Origin: a virus
Virus record (IMG/VR): IMGVR_UViG_3300010318_003450
Location: 1 to 20,568 of that record
Direction: 5' to 3' (one strand)
Length of the DNA stretch: 20,568 nucleotides
Shown: positions 7,970-14,800 of the stretch, in pieces
How positions within the stretch are numbered: position 1 is the stretch's first letter
Layout: each line of letters starts with the position of its first letter
Made by a program: the position numbers and the translations under genes
The notes under the pieces: generated by a model
The model's input: the letters and a program-made list of their open reading frames with translations, nothing else
Database searches by the model: none
What the model was told of the DNA's origin: nothing

Positions 7970-8927
7970 ACCATTTTATAAACCATTTGAATACGGAGAC
8001 ATAACAAACCCTTTAATTGATGCAATGTGGGCATCACATTGGACAGTTAATGAATTTAATTTTACTAAAGATATACAAGACTTTAATACTAATTTAACTG
8101 AAAAAGAAAGACAGGTAGTAAAGCGTGCATTACTAATGATCTCTCAAGTAGAAGTATCAGTAAAAAGTTATTGGTCTAATGTCGGAAAACTTATACCTAA
8201 ACCAGAAATCTCAGAAATGGGATCAGTATTTGGTGGAGTAGAAGTTATACACTCAAGAGCTTATTCTGAAATTTTAACTAAGCTAGGATTAAATGATGAG
8301 TTTAGTACTTTGCTGGATACTGAAATTGTAAAGAATAGAGTTAAGTATTTAACAAAATATAATGAAAAAAATTATGTAGATGATAGAAAAAATATCTACT
8401 ATTCGTTAGCATTATTTTCTTTATTTACTGAAAACGTATCTTTATTTTCTCAGTTTTATACTATTTTAGGATTTAACAGATATTATAATGTATTAAAAGA
8501 TACTGCTAATGTAGTACAGTATACTTCAAAAGAAGAGAATTTACATGCTGCTGGTGGTATTGCTATACTTAATAAAATCAGAGAAGAATATCCAGAAGTA
8601 GTTGATTATACTATGGAGCTTAAAATATATGAAGAAGCTAAAGAAGCATATGATGCTGAATTAAGACTTATTGAATGGATATTAGATGGGTATGAAAATG
8701 ATTTCTTATCTTATGATATATTAAAAACATATTTAGGAATAAGAATGAACGACTCATTGGAAAAGATAGGATTTGAAAAATTGTTTGATGTAGATGAGAA
8801 TCTAGCAGAAAAAACGTTATGGATGGAAGAGGAAATATATGTTCCTGCCTTAACAGATTTCTTTCATAAGAAACCTATTGATTATCAAAAAGCAATGAAA
8901 AGCTTTGACGCAGGTGAATTATTTTAA
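7950..8927 (+). CDS. nrdB: Class I ribonucleotide reductase, beta (radical) subunit
   Basis: A 325-residue ferritin-like helical protein. By alignment by eye to E. coli NrdB the metal ligands are Glu68 (Asp84 in E. coli), Glu98, His101, Glu161, Glu196 and His199, seen in QVEV, VEVIHSRAY, LFTENVSLF and KEENLH. The radical tyrosine is Tyr105, four residues after His101 as in E. coli Tyr122. The subunit makes the stable radical used by NrdA to reduce ribonucleotides to deoxyribonucleotides for phage DNA synthesis. The combination of a first-ligand Glu with a retained Tyr is notable: in the Chlamydia-type Mn/Fe enzyme both the Asp-to-Glu and Tyr-to-Phe changes occur. The start overlaps the helicase end by 20 bases, and nrdA follows after 17 bases. 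Confidence 0.92.
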   Translation: MGIFQPRPFYKPFEYGDITNPLIDAMWASHWTVNEFNFTKDIQDFNTNLTEKERQVVKRALLMISQVEVSVKSYWSNVGKLIPKPEISEMGSVFGGVEVIHSRAYSEILTKLGLNDEFSTLLDTEIVKNRVKYLTKYNEKNYVDDRKNIYYSLALFSLFTENVSLFSQFYTILGFNRYYNVLKDTANVVQYTSKEENLHAAGGIAILNKIREEYPEVVDYTMELKIYEEAKEAYDAELRLIEWILDGYENDFLSYDILKTYLGIRMNDSLEKIGFEKLFDVDENLAEKTLWMEEEIYVPALTDFFHKKPIDYQKAMKSFDAGELF

Positions 8928-8944
8928 TTAGTAAAATTTAAGGA

Positions 8945-10582
8945 ATGTATTGGTTAAACGAACAGTCTAGGACTTTCTTGGAAAGAGACTACCTCCTTCC
9001 AGGTGTAACAGCAGAGCAAAGAATTAAACAAATCTGTGATAGAGCAGAAGAAATTTTAGGTATTGATGGATTCTCAGATAAGTTTTATTCTTATGTTGAG
9101 AAAGGATGGTATAGTTTTTCATCACCTGTTTGGTCTAACTTTGGATTAGATAGAGGATTACCTATATCATGCTTTGGGATTGATATTCAAGATGATATTA
9201 TGGATATCTTACGAGCATCATCAGAGATAGGTGCAATGACAAGATATGGAGGAGGAACTGCAGGCTTTTTTGGTAAGATAAGACCAAGAGGCTCAGAGAT
9301 TAGAAATAATGGAAAGACTTCAGGAGCAGTTCATTTTATGGAGCTATTCCAAACTATTACTCAAGTTGTATCACAAGGTAGAATGAGAAGAGGATTCTTT
9401 GCCGCATACATGCCAATGGATCATGGAGATATAGAAGAATTCTTAAACTGCCATACAGAAGGTCATCCCATCCAAGATTTAGCTTTTGCAGTAACTATTC
9501 CGGAAGGATGGATGCAATCTATGATCGATGGAGATAAAAAGAAAAGAAAATTATGGGCTAAAGTTTTGCAAAGAAGAGCTGAAAAAGGATACCCATATAT
9601 TTTCTTTGACGATAATGTAAATAATAATTTACCACAAACTTATAAAGATAAAGGATTAAAAATTAATCATTCTCAGATGTGTTCAGAAATTATTGAATAT
9701 ACTGATGAAGAAAAATCTTTTGTTTGTTGTTTGTCCTCTTTAAATGTACTTCATTACGAAGAATGGAAAGATACAGATGCTGTAGAAATGCTAACTTATT
9801 TCTTAGATGCAGTTTATACTGAATTTATTGATAAGACAGAAGGCTTACCATTTATGGAAAAAGCTCGAAAGTTTGCAATCGAGCATAGAAGTATTGGAGT
9901 TGGAGTATTAGGATGGCATTCATATCTACAATCAAATATGATACCATTTGAAAGTATGGAAGCTAAACTAGCTAATACTCAGATCTTTAAATTAATCGAT
10001 GAAAGAACTTTAAAAGCATCAAAAGAGTTAGCTAAACTGTATGGAGAACCAAAAATGCTAGAAGGATACGGAGAAAGATTTACTACAAGAGTAGCTCCTG
10101 CACCTACAACTTCTTCTTCATTTATTTTAGGTCAAGTATCTCCATCTATAGAGCCTTTGTTCTCTAACTACTTTGTTAAGGATCTAGCTAAAGGTAAATT
10201 TACTTATAAAAACCCTTATCTACAAAAGCTATTAAAGGATAAAGGAAAGGATTCAAGTGAGGTTTGGAGATCAATTATGTCAAAAGGAGGTTCGGTACAA
10301 CACTTGGATTTCTTAACTGAAAGAGAAAAATTTGTATTTAAAACTTTTGGAGAAATTACTCCATTAGAGATTATTCAACAGGCAGCAGGAAGACAAAAAT
10401 ATATTGATCAATCACAATCTTTAAACTTAGTTATCCATCCAGATGCTAGTTTAAAAGATGTAAATGCATTATATATTGAAGCTTGGAAATTAGGCTTAAA
10501 AACTCTATATTATCAAAGATCTTCTAATCTAGCACAAGAAACTTCACGTAATATTATGGATTGTGCTAGCTGTCAAGCATAA
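8945..10582 (+). CDS. nrdA: Class I ribonucleotide reductase, alpha (catalytic) subunit, without ATP-cone
   Basis: A 545-residue catalytic subunit, short compared with E. coli NrdA (761). It begins directly in the helical and barrel core, so the N-terminal ATP-cone that mediates dATP feedback inhibition is missing. Visible active-site features are Cys76 (LPISCFG), Cys246 and Glu248 in HSQMCSEI, Cys261/Cys262 in FVCCLSSLN, the loop PTTSSSFILGQVSPSIEP, the radical-transfer pair Tyr522-Tyr523 and the C-terminal swinging-arm pair Cys540/Cys543 (CASC). The position of E. coli Asn437 (NLC) is Gln244 here. With NrdB it makes dNDPs; re-reduction of the C-terminal cysteines needs a thioredoxin or glutaredoxin, for which the small CxxC protein at 13162 is a candidate. 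The order beta then alpha is kept in one unit with the helicase. Confidence 0.93.
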   Translation: MYWLNEQSRTFLERDYLLPGVTAEQRIKQICDRAEEILGIDGFSDKFYSYVEKGWYSFSSPVWSNFGLDRGLPISCFGIDIQDDIMDILRASSEIGAMTRYGGGTAGFFGKIRPRGSEIRNNGKTSGAVHFMELFQTITQVVSQGRMRRGFFAAYMPMDHGDIEEFLNCHTEGHPIQDLAFAVTIPEGWMQSMIDGDKKKRKLWAKVLQRRAEKGYPYIFFDDNVNNNLPQTYKDKGLKINHSQMCSEIIEYTDEEKSFVCCLSSLNVLHYEEWKDTDAVEMLTYFLDAVYTEFIDKTEGLPFMEKARKFAIEHRSIGVGVLGWHSYLQSNMIPFESMEAKLANTQIFKLIDERTLKASKELAKLYGEPKMLEGYGERFTTRVAPAPTTSSSFILGQVSPSIEPLFSNYFVKDLAKGKFTYKNPYLQKLLKDKGKDSSEVWRSIMSKGGSVQHLDFLTEREKFVFKTFGEITPLEIIQQAAGRQKYIDQSQSLNLVIHPDASLKDVNALYIEAWKLGLKTLYYQRSSNLAQETSRNIMDCASCQA

Positions 10583-10590
10583 ACAATAGT

Positions 10591-11673
10591 ATGAGAAAAT
10601 TATTTAACTTTTTAGGAAAAGCTATCTTTCCTACTCTGATCGCAGTAACCGCCTTAGCTATTTCGGGTTCGGCAGCTACTTTTTCAGTAATTGGATTATC
10701 AAAATTATTTGCTGGTGCAGCTACAGCTGTTATTATAATGACAGGAACTTTAGAAGCATCTAAATTAGTAGTAGCATCATTACTACATCAATATTGGTCT
10801 GACTTAAATAGATTACTTAAAACCTATTTAACTTTAGCAGTTGTAGTTTTAATAATGATTACTTCAATGGGTATTTATGGTTATTTATCAGCTGCATATC
10901 AAGAAACAGCTAATAAAGAAGGTATTACTCAAAAAGAGTTAGCTATATTTGATTCCCGAATTGAAAATTATAAAACCCAAAAATCTTCAAGAGAAGAAAC
11001 AGCAAGTTCTGTACAAGAAAGAATCACTCAATTAAATGAAGGTATTAACAATATTGAATATAGTTGGGTAGATAGAGATGGTGCTGCTCAACAAAGAGAA
11101 TTACTATCTACTCAGTTAGAATTAGCTAATGAAGAATATCTAAGAGTTAGTAATGATATCTCAAAATTAGATTCTACTATCCTATCATTAGAGAATGAAA
11201 GATTTGAAACCGAAATTAGCTCTGATGTAGCAGCTGAATTAGGACCTTTGAAATACATTAGTAAAATTTCAGGATGGGATATGGATAAGACAGTTAATAT
11301 TCTTATCTTAATTATTGTATTTGTATTTGATCCTTTAGCTATATGTTTAGTACTAGCTGCTAATTTTGCATTTGGAAAAGCATTTCCAAAAAGACGAGAA
11401 AATATTTATGGTGAAAAAGTAGTTATAACTCAAACACCTATTGTAGAACTAGAAGCAGATCCCGATGATCTTCCTGTTATAGAGGAAACTAAGCCAAATC
11501 CAGAAAAAGAAAGAATAGAAAAACAAATTAAAGAAATACAAGCCGAACAAATTAGATTAAGTCAGAGTAATATATCTGGAAGAGCTAGAGCAGCTGCTGG
11601 TGAAGAATTAAATACTCGTTTAGAAAATTTGAAAAAAAAGCTAAATAATGACGATAATAGTATAACTTATTAA
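10591..11673 (+). CDS. Membrane protein with coiled-coil domain
   Basis: A 360-residue protein with four likely transmembrane segments: about residues 11-29, 31-51, 79-100 and 236-260. Between the third and fourth lies a long, charged, helical coiled coil (about 108-215), and a second charged coiled coil ends the protein (about 300-355), followed by a short polar tail. No enzyme motif is visible. The layout is like phage-encoded membrane proteins with a soluble coiled-coil loop, but I cannot name a family with confidence; DUF4407-like topology is a weak possibility. The gene starts eight bases after nrdA. The large soluble loop could reach the periplasm or the cytoplasm, and a role in superinfection exclusion, lysis control or membrane anchoring of replication can only be guessed. 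Confidence 0.75.
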   Translation: MRKLFNFLGKAIFPTLIAVTALAISGSAATFSVIGLSKLFAGAATAVIIMTGTLEASKLVVASLLHQYWSDLNRLLKTYLTLAVVVLIMITSMGIYGYLSAAYQETANKEGITQKELAIFDSRIENYKTQKSSREETASSVQERITQLNEGINNIEYSWVDRDGAAQQRELLSTQLELANEEYLRVSNDISKLDSTILSLENERFETEISSDVAAELGPLKYISKISGWDMDKTVNILILIIVFVFDPLAICLVLAANFAFGKAFPKRRENIYGEKVVITQTPIVELEADPDDLPVIEETKPNPEKERIEKQIKEIQAEQIRLSQSNISGRARAAAGEELNTRLENLKKKLNNDDNSITY

Positions 11674-11676
11674 TTA

Positions 11677-11691
11677 TTTTTCGTATATTTA
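11677..11691 (+). promoter_or_regulatory. Candidate promoter, copy 3, in the gap before 11704
   Basis: TTTTTCGTATATTTA in the 30-base gap after the membrane-protein stop, identical over 15 bases to copies 1 and 2. With TATATT at 11684-11689 as a -10 element, transcription would start near 11695, giving a leader of about 8 bases before the ATG at 11704. This copy is non-coding, so protein constraint cannot explain it. It would drive two unknown genes and perhaps the 7-deazaguanine cluster starting at queC. Confidence 0.55.
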
Positions 11692-11703
11692 GTTAAAATA
11701 GTT

Positions 11704-12159
11704 ATGAGACATATTTACGATAGAGAAGTTATTGAAGAAAATCTAAAAAGATTGCAACCATTAAATTATAATAGATTTATGTGGTGGCGTACTCATGCTA
11801 GAAAGAATAAACTTCTAAGTAATTATGCACCTCTTATTCAAAGAATTAAGAATGGTGATTTCGATCATAGTATTTACTTCTGGCAAGCTCAATTAGCTCA
11901 GCTAAATTTCAATGAAAGATATCAAGCTAATATTGGTAGCGGTCAAGGAGATGATAAACTCAGCATAATGGCTGCAAGATGTAAAAGGTTATGGGAAGAC
12001 TTTGAAAAAGATGAAGCGAAATTATTAATTGAAATACGTAAAGAGTTTTGTAAGTTATTTAGAATTAGCATTAAGACATATGAAAGATTAATGGATGAGT
12101 TTGATGGTACATTAGAAGACCTTTATTATTATTGTGAAAAAAAATATAAAAATGACTAA
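11704..12159 (+). CDS. Unknown 151-residue protein
   Basis: No family recognised. The protein is basic and helix-rich, with many aromatic residues (RFMWWRTHARKNKL near 24-37, IYFWQAQLAQLNF near 57-69), a central Gly-rich turn (GSGQGDD) and an acidic C-terminal part that ends DLYYYCEKKYKND. There is no membrane segment or clear metal site. The gene follows candidate promoter copy 3 and its end overlaps the next small gene by eight bases. It lies between the reductase/membrane block and queC, so it could be linked to either. The composition (basic and aromatic) would allow nucleic-acid binding, but that is speculation. Confidence 0.7.
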   Translation: MRHIYDREVIEENLKRLQPLNYNRFMWWRTHARKNKLLSNYAPLIQRIKNGDFDHSIYFWQAQLAQLNFNERYQANIGSGQGDDKLSIMAARCKRLWEDFEKDEAKLLIEIRKEFCKLFRISIKTYERLMDEFDGTLEDLYYYCEKKYKND

Positions 12160-12337
12160 ATTAGGTATTAATCAAGGTCCTTATCGAGAGGAAAGAATAC
12201 TTCAGAATACATATTTTGAAGAAGAATTAAATACATTATTTGTTAGAATAAGAGATAATGGAGTAAATTTAACAAAAGAAGATATAAAATATTTAGAATA
12301 TTTAGGTAATAAAACAATAAACGATAATTTAAAATAA
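12152..12337 (+). CDS. Unknown small protein
   Basis: A 61-residue charged, probably helical protein (MTKLGINQGPYREERIL at the start, a helix with FEEELNTLFVRIRDNG, and LTKEDIKYLEYLGNK at the end). I chose the ATG at 12152, which overlaps the previous stop by eight bases. An in-frame GTG at 12134 would add six residues but lengthens the overlap to 26 bases. It ends four bases before queC. The function is unknown. Confidence 0.6.
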   Translation: MTKLGINQGPYREERILQNTYFEEELNTLFVRIRDNGVNLTKEDIKYLEYLGNKTINDNLK

Positions 12338-12341
12338 GAAA

Positions 12342-13160
12342 ATGAGTAAAAATGTTGTAATTTCACTTAGCGGAGGTATGGACTCCTCTACTTTATTAAT
12401 CCATGCTTTAAAAGAAGGATTTAACGTAACTGCTGTATCTTTTGATTATGGTCAAAAGCATCGAGTAGAACTTGAAAGAGCTCAATCTTTGGTTACTTAC
12501 TTATGTCAAAATGATATTGGGATTGCCAATACGTTAAAATATAGAGTAATTAAATTAGATGGTTTACCTGACCTATTAAACTCAGCTTTAGTAGCAGGAG
12601 GAGAAGATGTTCCTGAAGGTCACTATGCAGAAGAAAATATGAAAGCTACAGTGGTACCTAATCGTAATAAAATCTTTTCTTCTATAATTCAGGCTATTGC
12701 TCTTTCAATGTATAAAGCAAATAACCTACCAACTTATATTGGAATGGGTATTCATGCAGGAGATCACGCTATTTATCCTGATTGTAGAGAAGAATTTAGA
12801 GATGCAGATCTAGCTACCTTTAAATTAGGAAACTGGGACGCTGATGATATTGAATATTATACTCCATTTATAAATGATGATAAGTATGGTATTTTACAAG
12901 CAGGTGAAGTAGCTTGTTTTGAATTAGGATTAGATTTCAATGAAGTATATTCTCGAACTAATACTTCTTATAAGCCTATCCAAATCGATCGTGAATGGTA
13001 CTCTGATTATAAATCAGCTTCATCAGTAGAACGTATCGAAGCATTTATTAAATTAGATAGACCAGATCCAGTAAAATATGCTGACGAAACAGGTGTTGTT
13101 CACTGGCAAAAAGCTAAAGCTCATGTAGAAGAGATTTTATTAAATTATTCAAATAAATAA
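12342..13160 (+). CDS. queC: QueC-like 7-cyano-7-deazaguanine (preQ0) synthase, zinc cysteines lost
   Basis: A 272-residue PP-loop ATPase that would convert 7-carboxy-7-deazaguanine and ammonia to preQ0. Recognised by SLSGGMDSS (8-16, PP-loop), VSFDYGQKH (32-40), VPNRNKIF (105-112), the motif GIHAGDHAIYPDCREEF (136-152) and the end ERIEAF (230-235). QueC normally binds zinc with four cysteines, in a TCY-like motif and a CGKCGSC-like motif just before ERIEAF. Here the equivalent residues are Ser209 (TSY), Asp222, Ser225 and Ser228, with spacing unchanged, so the structural zinc site is gone while the catalytic parts are intact. It starts the 7-deazaguanine gene group, four bases after the small unknown gene, and is followed at once by the thioredoxin-like gene. 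Activity towards preQ0 is inferred from the presence of queF downstream. Confidence 0.88.
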   Translation: MSKNVVISLSGGMDSSTLLIHALKEGFNVTAVSFDYGQKHRVELERAQSLVTYLCQNDIGIANTLKYRVIKLDGLPDLLNSALVAGGEDVPEGHYAEENMKATVVPNRNKIFSSIIQAIALSMYKANNLPTYIGMGIHAGDHAIYPDCREEFRDADLATFKLGNWDADDIEYYTPFINDDKYGILQAGEVACFELGLDFNEVYSRTNTSYKPIQIDREWYSDYKSASSVERIEAFIKLDRPDPVKYADETGVVHWQKAKAHVEEILLNYSNK

Positions 13161-13161
13161 A

Positions 13162-13407
13162 ATGATTAAAGTAAAGTATTTTTATTCTAGTAGTTGTATG
13201 GTTTGTAGAAAACTACAAAATGATATTAATCTATTGTCTAAAAAATATAATGTAGAAAAACTTGATGATAAATTTAATTCCAAGGAATTAGATAAGCATA
13301 ATATAGAGTATTTTCCTACTATGATTGTTTATAAGGATGATCAAATAATTCATAATGTGAATGGTCTTAAACCAATATATAGAATTATTAAAGAACTTTT
13401 AAAGTGA
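13162..13407 (+). CDS. Thioredoxin/glutaredoxin-like protein
   Basis: An 81-residue thioredoxin-fold protein. A first beta strand leads into SSSCMVCRKL with a CxxC redox pair at residues 12 and 15, and a conserved cis-Pro region EYFPTMIVYKD lies at about 50-60. It is of phage glutaredoxin/thioredoxin size. The likely role is to reduce the C-terminal disulphide of the phage ribonucleotide reductase, although here it sits between queC and the small membrane gene, not next to nrdA. It could also keep the cluster cysteines or the QueD and QueF thiols reduced; context alone cannot decide. Its TGA overlaps the GTG of the next small gene. Confidence 0.82.
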   Translation: MIKVKYFYSSSCMVCRKLQNDINLLSKKYNVEKLDDKFNSKELDKHNIEYFPTMIVYKDDQIIHNVNGLKPIYRIIKELLK

Positions 13408-13547
13408 AAGAAATAGTATATCATTCTTTAGGTTTATGTGGAGAATCTCATCCTTCTATATTATCAATATTAGCATTAGGATTAATTCCTGTTATTTTTA
13501 TGTATAAAAAAGTTATAAATTATGTCAAAAAAATTTTTATCCACTAA
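13404..13547 (+). CDS. Small single-span membrane protein (GTG start)
   Basis: A 47-codon frame starts with GTG at 13404, overlapping the TGA of the thioredoxin-like gene (GTGA), and ends with TAA at 13545-13547, 26 bases inside queD. The predicted peptide has an N-terminal polar part with YHSLGLCGESHPS (6-18), one hydrophobic segment ILSILALGLIPVIFMY (19-34), and a basic tail ending KKIFIH, so an N-out/C-in single-span protein is expected. It fills the only gap of more than 100 bases in this part of the genome. The coupled start, the clear membrane segment followed by positive charges and the gap filling make it likely to be real, although no function is known. Confidence 0.62.
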   Translation: MKEIVYHSLGLCGESHPSILSILALGLIPVIFMYKKVINYVKKIFIH

Positions 13548-13992
13548 GATATATGATGGATATTCAACATGTTTTCGACAATGGAGAGCAACAGATACTC
13601 ATTGTCAATATCTACATGGATACTCAATATCTCTTAAAGTAACTTATGAAGGAGATCTAGATGAAAAAAATTGGGTTGTAGATTTTGGTAGAGCCAAAAG
13701 ATCAGGAGTATTAATTGATGGAATGAACCTTAAAGATTGGTTAGCATATATGTTAGATCATACAGTTATAATTGCAGAAGATGATCCATTCCTAGATGCT
13801 TTTAAGCAAATGGGTAAAGTAGGAGCTGCACAAGTGAGAGTACTACCTGCAGTTGGAGCAGAAAAATTTGCTGAGTATTTTTATAATAAATTAAATGAAT
13901 GGGTAAAAGAAGATACAAATGGCAGATGCCGAGTAGTATCTGTAGAAGTAAGAGAACACGAAAAAAATAGTGCAATATATTATGGAGAATAA
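13522..13992 (+). CDS. queD: QueD-like 6-carboxy-5,6,7,8-tetrahydropterin synthase
   Basis: A 156-residue T-fold enzyme, second step of preQ0 synthesis (dihydroneopterin triphosphate to carboxytetrahydropterin). CQYLHG (28-33) contains the catalytic Cys28 and His32 (E. coli QueD Cys27 and His31); LDHTV holds His80 and VGAEKFAEYF holds Glu114, matching the substrate and proton-relay positions. Two zinc ligands differ from E. coli: the first His (FxAAH) is Cys17 in YSTCFRQW, and HGH is HGY (Tyr34). The CFRQW...HGY pattern looks like a recurring QueD subfamily rather than random decay, but I cannot check that here. Start ATG at 13522 overlaps the small membrane gene. The end overlaps dpdA by 11 bases. 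Confidence 0.88.
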   Translation: MSKKFLSTKIYDGYSTCFRQWRATDTHCQYLHGYSISLKVTYEGDLDEKNWVVDFGRAKRSGVLIDGMNLKDWLAYMLDHTVIIAEDDPFLDAFKQMGKVGAAQVRVLPAVGAEKFAEYFYNKLNEWVKEDTNGRCRVVSVEVREHEKNSAIYYGE

Positions 13993-14800
13993 AATTAGAA
14001 TAGCTCACGAAGCACCGATGTCAATATTTGACAAGGTTCAAAAGCTAACAGATTACGATTACTGTTTAGTACATTTAATGGATGAACTTCCGGAATATAA
14101 AGAATTATTCTTTAAAGCTAAAGAGCAAGGAAGAGAGATTATTTTAGATAATAGTATTTTTGAATTAGGTAAATCATTTAATAATAAAAAATATTACCAC
14201 TGGGTTACAGAACTAGAACCAACTTGGTATATTATTCCAGATGTATTAGAAGATTGTGATAAAACAATTGATAAAGCAAAAAGATGGTTATCTAAGTATC
14301 CTGATATTAAGAGTAAATCAATAGGAGTAGTTCAAGGAAAAACATACGAAGAAATAGTTAAATGCTACAAATATATGGTAGAGGTAGCTAAAGTAGATAA
14401 AGTAGCTATTTCATTTGATTACTCTTATTATTTGAATACTTATGAAAATTTAGGAGAAAATAAATATGAAAGATTTACTATCGGTAGAGCATGTCTTATT
14501 GATCAAATGATCGAAGATGAGGTAATTGATTATAGTGTACCGGTACATCTACTAGGTTGTGGCTTACCACAAGAAGGAGCATTTTATAAAGAAGATCCAG
14601 AAAGATATTTCTTTATTGATTCTGTTGATACCTCTAATCCTATTGTTCATGGTATTAAAAACGTTCAATATACTAAATATGGATTAAAAGATAAAGAATC
14701 ACAAAAATTATTTACTATGATTAATTATCAATTAAATCCACAAATTTGGGACTTAATTGAATATAATACTAAGGCATTTAAAAATTTATGGAATGCATAA
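13982..14800 (+). CDS. dpdA: DpdA-type DNA guanine transglycosylase
   Basis: A 272-residue TGT-fold protein that would swap guanine in DNA for a 7-deazaguanine base after replication. Motifs in TIM-barrel order: LDNSIFELG (Asp56, like the DSGGFQ loop of tRNA-guanine transglycosylase), IIPDVLEDC (Asp87), SIGVVQGK (Gln118-Gly119 area, like GIVQGG), HLLGCGLP (189-196) and FFIDSVDTSNPI (Asp213/Asp216, place of the nucleophile Asp280 of Zymomonas TGT). The zinc-binding CxCxxC...H module of tRNA enzymes is missing and the protein ends soon after the nucleophile, as expected for DNA-acting DpdA rather than tRNA-acting Tgt. I chose ATG 13982; a GTG four codons upstream (13970) is possible. The stop overlaps the formyltransferase start by eight bases. 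The exact DpdA subfamily cannot be assigned by eye. Confidence 0.85.
   Translation: MENKIRIAHEAPMSIFDKVQKLTDYDYCLVHLMDELPEYKELFFKAKEQGREIILDNSIFELGKSFNNKKYYHWVTELEPTWYIIPDVLEDCDKTIDKAKRWLSKYPDIKSKSIGVVQGKTYEEIVKCYKYMVEVAKVDKVAISFDYSYYLNTYENLGENKYERFTIGRACLIDQMIEDEVIDYSVPVHLLGCGLPQEGAFYKEDPERYFFIDSVDTSNPIVHGIKNVQYTKYGLKDKESQKLFTMINYQLNPQIWDLIEYNTKAFKNLWNA

Noticed and set aside
13970-13981. GTG start for dpdA at 13970
   Set aside because: Possible, but ATG at 13982 gives a shorter overlap and a conserved-looking N-terminus, so it was preferred.
14757-14792. TTG start for the formyltransferase at 14757
   Set aside because: The extra 12 residues are the out-of-frame end of dpdA; the ATG at 14793 lies just before the first core strand.
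13982-14800. Host-type tRNA-guanine transglycosylase (Tgt) for queuosine
   Set aside because: The protein is about 100 residues shorter than bacterial Tgt and lacks the zinc-binding cysteines; the phage setting with a modification cluster fits DpdA better.
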